From assembly GCA_015665415.1 (NCBI GenBank), contig JADFAE010000004.1, positions 62,001 through 126,000 of the forward strand: a DNA stretch of 64,000 nt. Direction: 5' to 3'. The notes beneath the pieces were generated by a model that had not been told where the DNA came from, did no database searches, and worked only from the letters and a program-made list of their open reading frames with translations. Position 1 is the first letter of the stretch. Each line of letters opens with the position of its first letter. Of this stretch, positions 1-8,455 are shown piece by piece. Made by a program: the position numbers and the translations under genes. The DNA comes from Roseobacter sp. (GTDB lineage: Bacteria; Pseudomonadota; Alphaproteobacteria; Rhodobacterales; Rhodobacteraceae).

Positions 1-919
1 CCAGCATCACGCCGGGCACATCGTTGCCAGCAAATGACAGCGGACGCTCAATAGCACCGGTGGCGGTGATGATCTGGCTTGCACGCACACGCCACAGCCG
101 GTGGCGCGGGCCACCCTGTCCGGGCGCATGATCCGTCAGACGCTCGTAACCCAGCACATAGCCGTGATCATAAACACCAGAGCCCATGCAACGGTCGCGC
201 AGGGTGACATTTGCCATGCCGCGCAGCTCTTGCAGGATCTTTTCAATCCAGGCATCCGGCGTGTCACCATCAATGGTGCCCCCATCTACAGGGGCACGAC
301 CGCCCCAATGGCTGTTCTGCTCCATCACCAGCACCTTGGCACCGCTCGCCGCCGCCGCCTTGGCCGCCTGCAGACCGGCAACACCGCCGCCCACGACAAC
401 CACATCGGCAAAGAAGTAGAAGTGCTCGTAGCTGTCGGCGTCTTTCAGTTCTTTGTCGGGCGCTTCGCCCAGACCGGCAGATTTGCGGATGATCGGCTCG
501 TAGACATGTTTCCACAGCGGACGCGGGTGGATGAACATCTTGTAATAGAACCCAGCGGTCAAAAAGCGCGACAGCTTGTTGTTGATCGACAGGACGTCGA
601 ATTCCAGGCTTGGCCAGTGGTTTTGCGAGGCCGCCGTCAGGCCCGAGAACAACTCGGTGGTGGTGGCGCGCTGGTTGGGCTCATAGCGGTCGCCTTTGCC
701 CAGTTGCATCAGGGCATTGGGCTCTTCCGAGCCAGAGGCCACGACACCACGCGGGCGGTGGTATTTGAACGACCGGCCCATCATCATCTGGTCATTGGCC
801 AGCAGCGCCGAGGCCAGGCTGTCGCCTGCATAGCCCTGCATCCGCTTGCCGTTGAAGGTAAAGTCGATCTGTTTGGACCGGTCAATCAGCCGGCCCTGTT
901 TGGCGAGACGCGTGCTCAT
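1..919 (-). CDS. soxA: Sarcosine oxidase, alpha subunit (N-terminal part, cut by window edge)
   Basis: This is the first ~306 residues of the large subunit of heterotetrameric sarcosine oxidase, which demethylates sarcosine to glycine with transfer of the one-carbon unit to tetrahydrofolate. The N-terminus (MSTRLAKQGRLIDRS...) carries the 2Fe-2S-like sarcosine oxidase alpha N-terminal segment with the FNGKRMQGYAGDSLASALLA pattern. A dinucleotide-binding loop (VVVVGGGVAGLQAA) follows, then an FAD/NAD-disulfide-oxidoreductase type fold. The ATG complement ends at 919. The rest of the protein (the aminomethyltransferase-like domain) and any soxG lie outside the window. It is the third gene of a minus-strand soxB-soxD-soxA operon, with a 157-nt gap from soxD that holds a GC-rich inverted repeat. 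Confidence 0.93.
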   Translation of the reverse strand, partial: MSTRLAKQGRLIDRSKQIDFTFNGKRMQGYAGDSLASALLANDQMMMGRSFKYHRPRGVVASGSEEPNALMQLGKGDRYEPNQRATTTELFSGLTAASQNHWPSLEFDVLSINNKLSRFLTAGFYYKMFIHPRPLWKHVYEPIIRKSAGLGEAPDKELKDADSYEHFYFFADVVVVGGGVAGLQAAKAAAASGAKVLVMEQNSHWGGRAPVDGGTIDGDTPDAWIEKILQELRGMANVTLRDRCMGSGVYDHGYVLGYERLTDHAPGQGGPRHRLWRVRASQIITATGAIERPLSFAGNDVPGVML

Positions 920-984
920 AGTGCAGACCTTTCATGGATGGATTTGCAGATCACGCTGCAAAGTATTTCTGAGGGGAGCGCCGG

Positions 985-1052
985 ACCCTGTATGGGGGCG
1001 AAGCGCCCTCCCGTGGGGAGGGTCGGGCGCTGCCCGGCAGTGCCGCCGGGCG
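985..1052. repeat. GC-rich intergenic hairpin element between soxD and soxA
   Basis: The gap between soxD and soxA holds GC-rich inverted sequence, including GTATGGGGGCGAAGCGCCC at 990-1008 and CCCGTGGGGAGGG just after. The first motif resembles the GTATGGGGGCAGCGCCCCC part of the intergenic repeat at 30391-30409. I infer a degenerate member of that family or an intra-operon RNA hairpin. The resemblance is short. Confidence 0.4.
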
Positions 1053-1076
1053 CTGTCCTAAAGGAAATGCGACATG

Positions 1077-1418
1077 TCATTCGGAGGCATCCGAGAATTC
1101 ACGCCAGCTCCAGCCGGGACGTTTGGCGGTGATCTTGTCCTTGATCTCCTGCGGTGGCTCATAGGCCTGGGCCGCATAGGTGCCAAAGACCTCCATGGTC
1201 ATGGTGCAGCGCGCGGCATGAAACCACTTGCCGCAGCCATTGGCATGGCGCCAGCGCTCAAAATGCACGCCCTTGGGGTTTTCGCGCATAAACAGGTAAT
1301 CGTGGAACTGCTCATCATCCGAGCCGGGGCCAAAGCGTTTCAGATGCGCTTCGCCGCCAGAGGCCAGTTCGGTTTCTTCGGCTTTGACACCGCAATAGGG
1401 GCATTCAAGGATCAGCAT
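1077..1418 (-). CDS. soxD: Sarcosine oxidase, delta subunit
   Basis: This small 113-residue subunit of heterotetrameric sarcosine oxidase binds zinc and holds the alpha and beta subunits together. The zinc ligands of the family are visible: Cys6 and Cys9 in ECPYCG, then His58 and Cys62 in RHANGCGKWF. The sequence is the usual length and ends in the conserved region rich in Trp and aromatic residues. It lies 33 nt downstream of soxB on the same strand, in the standard soxB-D-A order, so it is very likely co-transcribed and co-assembled with those subunits in the cytoplasm. No lesions are seen. Confidence 0.95.
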   Translation of the reverse strand: MLILECPYCGVKAEETELASGGEAHLKRFGPGSDDEQFHDYLFMRENPKGVHFERWRHANGCGKWFHAARCTMTMEVFGTYAAQAYEPPQEIKDKITAKRPGWSWREFSDASE

Positions 1419-1451
1419 GGTGCTTGCTCCGTTCTTTTGAATTTTGCGGCG

Positions 1452-2696
1452 TTAGTGCGCCACACCAGCGGCGACGCTCTCGTCGATGAACTTGCCTTCT
1501 TTGAAGCGGTTCATGGTGAACTCTTCGGTCAGCGGCGAATGGCCCGTGGCCATCAGTTCCGCCATCGCCCAGCCGGATCCGGGGATCGACTTGAAACCAC
1601 CGGTGCCCCAACCACAGTTGATAAAGCAATTGCCAACCGGCGTTTTCGAGATCAGCGGCGAGCGGTCACCGGTCACATCGACGATGCCGCCCCACTGGCG
1701 CAGCATCTTCAGACGGCTGACCATCGGGAAGGTCTCGACCAGAGCGCGCACGGTTTCCTCGATATGGTGGAAAGACCCACGCTGGGTGTAGTTGTTGGCC
1801 GCATCGGTGCCGCCACCAATCACCATCTCGCCCTTGTCGGACTGCGACATGTAGCCGTGCACGGTATTGGCCATCACAACCACATCCATGCAGGGTTTGA
1901 TCGGCTCGGAGACCAGCGCCTGCAGCGCCACGCTCTCCATCGGCAGACGAAAGCCCGCCATCTCGGAGAGATGCGAGGCATTGCCTGCAACGATCATACC
2001 CATCTTGTCGCAATCGATCGGACCTTTGGAGGTCTCGACCCCGGCAACGCGACCGCCTTCGGTGCGCACACCGGTGACTTCGCATTGCTGGATGATATCC
2101 ATACCCATGTCAGAGCAGGCCCGGGCATAGCCCCAGGCAACCGCATCGTGACGGGCGGTGCCACCACGTTCCTGCCACAGACCACCCAGAACAGGGTAAC
2201 GGGGACCATGCAGGTTGATGATCGGAACGATTTCCTTGACCCGCTCAGGCGAGATCCATTCGGTCTGAACCCCCTGCAGCGCATTGGCATGGGCAGTCCG
2301 CTTGTAGCCGCGGATCTCATGCTCTGTCTGCGCCAGCATGATGACACCACGGGGGCTGAACATCACGTTGTAGTTCAGATCCTGAGACATGGTTTCATAG
2401 AGGCTGCGGGCCTTTTCATAGATCGCAGCCGAAGGATCCTGCAGATAGTTCGATCGAATGATGGTGGTGTTACGACCGGTATTACCGCCGCCCAACCAGC
2501 CTTTTTCAATAATCGCGACATTGGTAATGCCGTAATTCTTGCCAAGATAATAGGCAGTGGCCAAACCATGGCCGCCTGCCCCCACGATGATCACATCGTA
2601 ATGGCGTTTCGGTTCCGGCGAGCGCCAGGCGCGCTCCCATCCGGTATGATAGCGCAGGGCTTCCCGCGCGACAGCAAAGGCTGAATAGCGTTTCAT
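1452..2696 (-). CDS. soxB: Sarcosine oxidase, beta subunit
   Basis: The 414-residue beta subunit carries the covalent FMN and non-covalent FAD of heterotetrameric sarcosine oxidase and is the site of sarcosine oxidation. The sequence opens with MKRYSAFAVAREALRYHTGWE, and a DAO-family FAD-binding motif (VIIVGAGGHGLATAYYLG) lies at about residues 35-52. The C-terminal GNCFINCGWGTGGFKSIPGSG block is typical of the family. Length matches known SoxB proteins. It is the first gene of the minus-strand sox operon. The 247-nt gap to the divergent ccmI gene should hold its promoter. In this group the operon usually serves glycine betaine/sarcosine catabolism. Confidence 0.96.
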   Translation of the reverse strand: MKRYSAFAVAREALRYHTGWERAWRSPEPKRHYDVIIVGAGGHGLATAYYLGKNYGITNVAIIEKGWLGGGNTGRNTTIIRSNYLQDPSAAIYEKARSLYETMSQDLNYNVMFSPRGVIMLAQTEHEIRGYKRTAHANALQGVQTEWISPERVKEIVPIINLHGPRYPVLGGLWQERGGTARHDAVAWGYARACSDMGMDIIQQCEVTGVRTEGGRVAGVETSKGPIDCDKMGMIVAGNASHLSEMAGFRLPMESVALQALVSEPIKPCMDVVVMANTVHGYMSQSDKGEMVIGGGTDAANNYTQRGSFHHIEETVRALVETFPMVSRLKMLRQWGGIVDVTGDRSPLISKTPVGNCFINCGWGTGGFKSIPGSGWAMAELMATGHSPLTEEFTMNRFKEGKFIDESVAAGVAH

Positions 2697-2943
2697 GGGC
2701 GAATCCGATGGTTCGAGACTGTCTTTAGGTATGCCCGACGCCCCCTCGCTCCCCGCGCCGTTTATCGCCGCAATATCGCATCATTGCGACATAGCCCCAA
2801 CATGACCTTCTCATGATCCTCGCAAGACAAAGGCTCGCCTCATTGAGACAGCTGCGCGCAGCCTGAGAGTTTGCCCTTTTTTCCCGCAGCCCGGGCCTAT
2901 AGATGGAAGAGCAGCAGCAACACGACCTATTGGCGGAGCAACT

Positions 2944-4185
2944 ATGGTATTCTGGATCCTGATTTCCTTTGTGACGCTGGCCCTGGGCACCTTGCTGGCC
3001 TTGGTGCTGTTGCGTGCCCATTCCAGCACAGAGCCCCCCGCGGCCTATGACCTGCGCGTCTATCGCCAACAGCTGAGCGACGTTGACAAAGATCTGGCAC
3101 GCGGCGTGATCAACACCTCAGATGCCTCTCGGATCCGCACCGAGGTCTCACGCCGCATTCTGGCGGCAGATGCCCAGCTGCAAAACCAAAGTAGCGGCAA
3201 CAGCCAGCCCAAAGGCCTCAGCCGCGCCACTGCCCTGTTGACTGCGGTGCTGGTGCTTGGGGGAACCCTGGGCCTGTATGCCTATCTCGGTGCCCCAGGC
3301 TATCCGGACATGAGCCTGCCCTCGCGCATCGCTGCCGCCAACGACTATGCTGAAACCCGCCCCAGCCAGGCCGAATCCGAGGCCCGCCTGCCCGCCAGAG
3401 CAGCCCCGGAAGTGGAACCTGACTATTTGAAACTGGTGGAACAGCTGCGCCAGACCGCAGGCGATCGCCCCAACGACGCCCAGGGCCAAGCACTGTTGGC
3501 GCAGCACGAGGCCAACCTGGGCAATTTCCAAGCTGCCTATCAGGCCAAACAGAACTATATCGACATCATGTCAGGCGATCTAGAAGCACGGGATTACAGC
3601 GAGTTGGCCGAGCTGATGATCATGGCAACCGGCGGCTATGTCTCTCCCGAGGCAGAGGAGCTGTTACTGGGCACACTCAGCCTGGATCCGCAAAACGGCC
3701 CTGCCCGCTATTATCTTGGCCTGATGCAGGGCCAGCACAATCGCCCCGACATCGCCTTTCGGATCTGGTCCGACACCCTGCGCCTTGGCCCGGCTGGGGC
3801 GCCCTGGATCCAGGGAATCGAAGCGCAAATCGTGGAGATGGCCCATCGCGCCGGGGTTGACTACAGCCCGATCACGCCCCCAGCGGCGCCCGCCCCTGCC
3901 GCGTTGTCCGGTCCCAGCCAGGAAGACATGCAAGCTGCAGCGGAACTGACAGCAGCGGAACGCCAGGACATGGTACGAGGCATGGTTGCGCGCCTGTCAG
4001 ACCGGCTCGCCACCGAAGGCGGCAGCGCCGAGGAATGGGCCCAGCTGATTGGCGCGCTGGGGGTTTTGGGTGAAGAGGACCGCGCAGCCGCGATCTACAG
4101 TGAGGCCAGAACCCGATTTGCCAGTGCCCCTACAGAGCTGGCCAAAATCGACGCTGCCGCCACCAAAGCCGGATTGACCCAATGA
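2944..4185 (+). CDS. ccmI: c-type cytochrome biogenesis protein CcmI
   Basis: CcmI (CycH) is an inner-membrane chaperone that presents apocytochrome c to the haem ligation machinery (CcmF/CcmH). The 413-residue product has an N-terminal membrane helix (about residues 2-24) and then the conserved region with YRQQLSDVDKDLARGVI. A second helix lies at about 96-118, and a long TPR-rich periplasmic part follows, ending in AIYSEARTRFA. It begins with ATG at 2944. Its stop overlaps the ruvX start in an ATGA junction at 4182-4185, which indicates translational coupling. Other ccm genes are not in the window, so the gene stands apart from its usual cluster. Confidence 0.9.
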   Translation: MVFWILISFVTLALGTLLALVLLRAHSSTEPPAAYDLRVYRQQLSDVDKDLARGVINTSDASRIRTEVSRRILAADAQLQNQSSGNSQPKGLSRATALLTAVLVLGGTLGLYAYLGAPGYPDMSLPSRIAAANDYAETRPSQAESEARLPARAAPEVEPDYLKLVEQLRQTAGDRPNDAQGQALLAQHEANLGNFQAAYQAKQNYIDIMSGDLEARDYSELAELMIMATGGYVSPEAEELLLGTLSLDPQNGPARYYLGLMQGQHNRPDIAFRIWSDTLRLGPAGAPWIQGIEAQIVEMAHRAGVDYSPITPPAAPAPAALSGPSQEDMQAAAELTAAERQDMVRGMVARLSDRLATEGGSAEEWAQLIGALGVLGEEDRAAAIYSEARTRFASAPTELAKIDAAATKAGLTQ

Positions 4186-4655
4186 TCTATGACGACTTCG
4201 AAGACTTTGCCGCTGCAATTCCTGGATTTACTGCGCTCGCCGGGCTGGATTTTGGCGACAAGACCGTGGGCGTCGCCATCTCTGACCGTATCGGCACCGT
4301 GGCAACCCCGCTAGAGACCATCCGGCGCAAAAAATTCACTCAGGATGCCGAACGCCTGTTTGAAATCGTCAAACAGCGTGAGGTCGGCGGGCTGGTGCTG
4401 GGCCTGCCGCGCAACATGGATGGCAGCGAGGGACCACGGTGCCAGAAAACCCGCGCTTTTGCCCGCAACCTGTCACGTCTCACCGAGCTGCCTATTGGCT
4501 TTTGGGACGAACGTCTCAGCACCGTTGCCGCCGAAAGAGCGTTATTAGAGGCAGATACGTCACGCAAACGTCGCTCTGAGGTTATCGATCATGTGGCCGC
4601 GTCCTATATCCTGCAGGGAGCACTGGATCGCATGAGGCATATGAAGAATGGCTGA
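4182..4655 (+). CDS. ruvX: Putative pre-16S rRNA nuclease / RuvX (YqgF) family
   Basis: The 157-residue protein belongs to the YqgF/RuvX RNase H-like nuclease family, which processes the pre-16S rRNA 5' end in E. coli and has been proposed as a Holliday junction resolvase. Conserved acidic positions are visible: Asp23 in LDFGDKTVG, the Glu of WDERLST, and the Asp of IDHVAASYIL. The LPRNMDGSEG motif of the family is also present. A ~20-residue N-terminal extension precedes the first motif. The gene overlaps ccmI by 4 nt and the following DUF1289 gene by 8 nt, so the three form a tightly coupled plus-strand unit. Confidence 0.92.
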   Translation: MIYDDFEDFAAAIPGFTALAGLDFGDKTVGVAISDRIGTVATPLETIRRKKFTQDAERLFEIVKQREVGGLVLGLPRNMDGSEGPRCQKTRAFARNLSRLTELPIGFWDERLSTVAAERALLEADTSRKRRSEVIDHVAASYILQGALDRMRHMKNG

Positions 4656-4890
4656 CAACAACGGCAAAGAGGTCTGGCAGCGCGACGAAGTGCAGTCGCC
4701 CTGCATCAATATCTGCGTCGTCCACCCCGAGGCCCGCATCTGCACCGGCTGCTATCGCTCAATCGATGAGATCACCAGCTGGTCAAAGATGTCCAACGGC
4801 GAGCGCGCCGATGTCATGGCAGAACTGCCCGGGCGCGCCAGCGGTTTGACCAAACGGCGCGGCGGCCGCTCTGCCCGGCTCAAACGCTGA
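4648..4890 (+). CDS. DUF1289 domain-containing small protein
   Basis: An 80-residue protein with the DUF1289 (Fe-S/zinc-like cysteine) signature SPCINICVVHPEARICTGCYRSIDEITSW, in which the Cys-x3-Cys and Cys-x2-Cys pairs could bind a metal. The domain fills most of the protein, and the C-terminal end is basic (TKRRGGRSARLKR). The family is widespread in proteobacteria with no established function that I know of. The start at 4648 lies inside the end of ruvX (8-nt overlap), so translation is probably coupled. It ends just before the convergent dioxygenase-like gene. Confidence 0.85.
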   Translation: MADNNGKEVWQRDEVQSPCINICVVHPEARICTGCYRSIDEITSWSKMSNGERADVMAELPGRASGLTKRRGGRSARLKR

Positions 4891-4899
4891 GATCAGCTG

Positions 4900-5700
4900 C
4901 TAGGGATCTTTGATCCAAGAGACCACACCTGCGACCAGATCGGGCCGAAAATAGGCGATGGCGCGCCCCTCCTGCTGGGGCTCGGCCTCGGGGGTTTTCT
5001 CCCAAGCGGCCACCCCGTGCAGGCAGAGGCGATGCATCAGATAGGCCTCGCCCGGACGGGCATGAACCGCCACCCGGGGACAGGTCTCAAACACCTCAGC
5101 GCGCGCATCCTGATAGGCCTTGGTCACATCCACCTGGTGCCAGTCCTTCGGCTCATGCCCCGCAAAAGCCGCTGCAAAGCCGCGCCGCATCACCTCGTGG
5201 CTGCCCTCCCACACAACCAGAGGTGCGGCATCGGCGGGACTGTCGGTCAGCGGGATACCCAGCACCCAGGCATGCGGCTCTTCTACCCGGCGGTTGCGGT
5301 GCGCGCCAAACATCTTGACCCCATCCACATGGGCCGCATCGCGGCGAGCACGATAGCGAAAGGCCGCCTCATTTTCGCCCGCACGCGGGCGCGGATAGCC
5401 TGGATAGACCACCGAGACCTGCGCCTTGTGAAGCGCTGCGACCGCACCAAAATGATCCGCAATGAAGTCCAGCGGCGCGCCTTGCAAAGGCGGTCCCTTG
5501 GGCAATTGTCCGTGAATGTCGTTGTCCAGCGCGTCGACCCCGATGAACCATGTGCCCTCGCAATCAAGCCAATCGGCCTGGGCCGGGTCCCGAGCGGCCT
5601 GTGCTGCCAAGGGGCGGGCATGATCCGCCCAGGCCGCAACCTCTGCGTCCGCCGCAAACCGGGTCCAGCCACGTTTCAGGAAATCTTGCCACTGGCTCAT
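4900..5700 (-). CDS. Phytanoyl-CoA dioxygenase-like Fe(II)/2-oxoglutarate oxygenase
   Basis: The 266-residue protein fits the double-stranded beta-helix Fe(II)/2OG oxygenase fold of the PhyH type. A candidate iron-binding HxD is in RDAAHVDGVKMFG, and a distal His is in YLMHRLCLHGVAAWE, with a following Arg (GRAIAYFRP) that could hold 2-oxoglutarate. Substrate is unknown. It stands alone on the minus strand, tail-to-tail with the DUF1289 gene (9-nt gap) and 131 nt downstream of dusA. Assignment rests on motif order only. A structural or profile search would test whether HxD...H is in register. Confidence 0.7.
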   Translation of the reverse strand: MSQWQDFLKRGWTRFAADAEVAAWADHARPLAAQAARDPAQADWLDCEGTWFIGVDALDNDIHGQLPKGPPLQGAPLDFIADHFGAVAALHKAQVSVVYPGYPRPRAGENEAAFRYRARRDAAHVDGVKMFGAHRNRRVEEPHAWVLGIPLTDSPADAAPLVVWEGSHEVMRRGFAAAFAGHEPKDWHQVDVTKAYQDARAEVFETCPRVAVHARPGEAYLMHRLCLHGVAAWEKTPEAEPQQEGRAIAYFRPDLVAGVVSWIKDP

Positions 5701-5830
5701 TCAGGTCTCCACCACAGGCAGGACCAAAATTCAGCCCTTTGTATTACTCTAGGCTCTCGCCCAAATCCGGCTGTTGCACATACGGCAGAACCCGCCCCAT
5801 GAGCGGCACCGTCAGGCTGAAATTTTGTCG

Positions 5831-6859
5831 TTAAACCGCAATCGCTTGGCGGGTCACCTGCGCCAGCGCCTGCTGGACCAGATCAGGACCTGCACTAGGA
5901 CGATTCGCACCTTCCGACAGCATCCGACGCCAGGCCCGTGCACCGGGGCGACCGGCAAAAAGGCCCAGCATGTGGCGGCTGATCTGATGCAGCCGCGCGC
6001 CCTTGCTGAGCTCACGCTCAATATAAGGCAACATCTGTTCGACCACCTCAAATGGATTACGCGGCACGCCACTGCCAAAGATCACGGCATCGGCCTCTGA
6101 CAAAATGTCACTGGGCTGGTGATAGGCCGCGCGCCCGACCATGACACCATCCAGGCCCTGATCCAGCTGCGCCCGCGCGGCGTCCAGCGTCGCAATGCCG
6201 CCGTTGATGGAAATATGCAGATCCGGAAAGGCCGTCTTCATCTCATGCACCAAGGCATAGTCCAACGGCGGGATATCGCGATTTTCCTTTGGCGACAGCC
6301 CCTTTAGCCAGGCCTTGCGCGCGTGGATGGTGACCCGCTGGCAGCCCACCGCCTGAATTTTTTCCAAGAACACCGGCAGGATGTCACGCGGCTCTTGTTC
6401 GTCCACGCCGATACGGCATTTGACCGTGACCTCCACAGCAACCTCGGCCCGCATCGCCGCAACGCAATCGGCCACCAGATCCGGGCTCTGCATCAGGATC
6501 GCCCCAAAAGCTCCCGATTGCACCCGGTCACTGGGACAGCCACAATTGAGGTTGATCTCATCATAGCCCGCCTGCGCACCGATCTTGGCCGCGGCCCCCA
6601 GCTCCTGCGGATCAGACCCACCAAGCTGCAGCGCCACGGGATGTTCTTCGGGGCTGTGATCCAAGAGATGCAGGGCCCCGCCTCGTACCAAAGCCGGCGA
6701 GGTCACCATCTCAGTATAAAGCAGCGCCTGATGGCTCAACAAACGATGGAGGTATCGGCAATGGCGGTCCGTCCAATCCATCATCGGCGCAACCGAAAGG
6801 CGTGCAGCACGCCGAACGTCGGAAAACCTTGAATTTTCTTGGTTGTCTGGCGTCGTCAT
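5831..6859 (-). CDS. dusA: tRNA-dihydrouridine(20/20a) synthase
   Basis: An FMN-dependent enzyme that reduces uridine at positions 20/20a in the tRNA D-loop. Family hallmarks are present: LSVAPMMDWTDRHCRY near the start, LQLGGSDPQELGAAA, and the catalytic cysteine Cys108 in NLNCGCPSDRVQ. HARKAWLKGLSPKENR, SINGGIATLDAA and DGVMVGRAAYHQP follow. I choose the ATG at 6859 (MTTPDNQENSRF), which gives 342 residues, close to E. coli DusA. A longer reading from 6967 would add 36 residues unlike the family. A GAGGAAG sequence lies about 13 nt upstream of the chosen start. The gene sits next to tRNA-Asn, on the opposite strand. Confidence 0.94.
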   Translation of the reverse strand: MTTPDNQENSRFSDVRRAARLSVAPMMDWTDRHCRYLHRLLSHQALLYTEMVTSPALVRGGALHLLDHSPEEHPVALQLGGSDPQELGAAAKIGAQAGYDEINLNCGCPSDRVQSGAFGAILMQSPDLVADCVAAMRAEVAVEVTVKCRIGVDEQEPRDILPVFLEKIQAVGCQRVTIHARKAWLKGLSPKENRDIPPLDYALVHEMKTAFPDLHISINGGIATLDAARAQLDQGLDGVMVGRAAYHQPSDILSEADAVIFGSGVPRNPFEVVEQMLPYIERELSKGARLHQISRHMLGLFAGRPGARAWRRMLSEGANRPSAGPDLVQQALAQVTRQAIAV

Positions 6860-7192
6860 CTTCACCGTCTTCCTCGCATAGGCTCGTCTATTGGTGTCCA
6901 ATGCTACCGCATGCAACACCGACGGCATCGTGTAACACTTTTCATCAGCCAAGTTCCAGCGCTCCATCCCCCTGAGCCAGGTCTCCCCCCCCCCGCGACC
7001 TTGTTCTGCGGCTCCCAGTTGGCCCCATAATCAGAGCCAGGATCATCTGCCAACGAACACCCCGGAGCTACCCGTGTCTTTGTCACCAGTTTCGTGATCT
7101 CGACTGCGCCACGGCGAAAGTGAAAAAAATCCGAGTCCTTGTGATTTTTTCTCTGGACGCGCCAAAATGCCAAAGCTATACGAGCCCCATGT

Positions 7193-7267
7193 TCCGGCGT
7201 AGCTCAGCGGTAGAGCAGTTGACTGTTAATCAATTGGTCGTAGGTTCGATCCCTACCGCCGGAGCCA
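7193..7267 (+). tRNA. tRNA-Asn (anticodon GTT)
   Basis: A complete cloverleaf can be drawn. The acceptor arms TCCGGCG / CGCCGGA pair at the ends, the D-arm is GCTCAGCGGTAGAGC, and the anticodon loop CTGTTAA has GTT at 7225-7227. The T-arm is GTAGGTTCGATCCCTAC. The discriminator base G is followed by an encoded CCA (7265-7267). A strong intrinsic terminator follows within 10 nt. Confidence 0.97.
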
Positions 7268-7272
7268 TAAAA

Positions 7273-7309
7273 AGCCCTTAAGTCATAATGACTTGAGGGC
7301 TTTTTTATT
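7273..7309 (+). terminator. Rho-independent terminator of tRNA-Asn
   Basis: AGCCCTTAAGTCAT and ATGACTTGAGGGCT form a stem of about 13 bp with one G-U pair, followed directly by TTTTTTATTT. It begins 6 nt after the tRNA CCA. Confidence 0.93.
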
Positions 7310-7560
7310 TCTCCATGTTGCGCGAAGGACATGGCATGAATACAGCCTGTTGCGGGTCTTGCCACCGCATTGAACCCACAAGTTTTCCCTGCCCCCTTGG
7401 GTCTGAAGCAGCGACGTTTTAGTAGAATGCCTGTTTCGATAGGAACCGCAAAATGGATTGGCGTCGCGGATGTTTTCCCCGCATTAATCCGGCTCTGGCA
7501 AAATCGCAAACATCAGGCCTCGGACCTGCCGGATTGCACGACCCAGACCACAAGGACCCC

Positions 7561-8255
7561 ATGATGCCCCTGGCCCCACGCTGGATCAGCCTTGCCCTGC
7601 TCGCCCTGCTTGCCACACCAGGTCTGGCAGCGCCGCCGCCGCAGGTGACGGGACGGGCCAGCGTGATTGATGCCGACACCATCGAGATCACCGGACAGCG
7701 CATTCGCCTGGCTGGGGTCGATGCTCCGGAAAGCAGCCAAACCTGCCTTGATGTCAACGGCGACAAATGGCGTTGCGGTCAACAGGCTGCCCTTGCGCTT
7801 GCTGATCTGATCGCTTGGCACCCTGTCACCTGCAGTATCAGCGGACAAGACAGATATGACCGCCAGATCGGAACCTGCAGCGCGGCCGGCACCGAAATCA
7901 ATCAGTGGCTGGTTCGCCAGGGCTGGCCATGGCCTATCGTCGCTATTCCCGCAGTTATGTGGCAGATGAACAGGCGGCTGAACGCGCGGGTCGCGGCATT
8001 TGGCAGGGCCAATCTGTCCCGCCAGACCAATAGCGCAGACAGCAGCGCGGCCAGATCGCCCCTGCCTCCGCCCTCCCGCAACAGGGGAGCTGCGTGATCA
8101 AGGGCAATGTCTCAAGCAGAGGTGAGCGCATCTATCACCTGCCCGGCACCCGGTGGTACACACAAACCCGCATCAGCCCTCACAAAGGGGAACGCTGGTT
8201 CTGCTCTGAATCGCAAGCCCGTACAGCCGGATGGCGCAAAGCCCATACCAACTGA
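7561..8255 (+). pseudogene. Thermonuclease (SNase-like) family gene, broken by a frameshift and an amber stop
   Basis: From ATG 7561 (or 7564) the reading frame gives a signal peptide (PRWISLALLALLATPGLA) and a staphylococcal-nuclease-like domain: VIDADTIEITGQRIRLAGVDAPE, then DRQIGTCSAAGTEINQWLVRQGW. At about 7926 the frame breaks: TGGCCATGGCC stands where TGGGCCATGGCC would continue the domain. The other frame then reads MAYRRYSRSYVADEQAAERA and GRGIWQG, a normal SNase end. In that same frame an in-frame TAG at 8031-8033 interrupts, and the coding pattern resumes (CVIKGNVSSRGERIYHLPG, then SPHKGERWFCSE...) to TGA 8253-8255. The open frame to 8097 is therefore only part of the gene. Two independent lesions make a sequencing error an unlikely sole cause. 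Confidence 0.85.
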
Positions 8256-8455
8256 CGATTTCCACGCCCCCCTGCCCCCTTTTGCTGCGCCAAACTATGC
8301 CAACTGCGGTCAGGCATGGCCCCTACTCCCGGGCTTCTTTGCTGAGGGGATTACGATCGCCAAGGGGCGAAAATTACAGCACAATCGTACAGGTACAATC
8401 AGAAAGTATTGGTCAAAGCGCAGCTCAGACTGCGCGACACAACAGGAGTGACAGA

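Noticed and set aside
1074-2684. Long plus-strand open frame (536 codons) opposite soxB
   Set aside because: It mirrors soxB codon for codon. It is a GC-driven antisense shadow with no ribosome site or domain.
6985-6994. Run of ten C residues between dusA and tRNA-Asn, a possible phase-variation tract
   Set aside because: It lies in an intergenic stretch with no frame or promoter spacing that slippage would switch. It may be sequencing-prone.
8097-8451. Short open frames after the thermonuclease (8107-8451) as a separate gene
   Set aside because: The stretch to 8255 is the out-of-frame tail of the pseudogene, and the remainder is the ALDH leader without a ribosome site.
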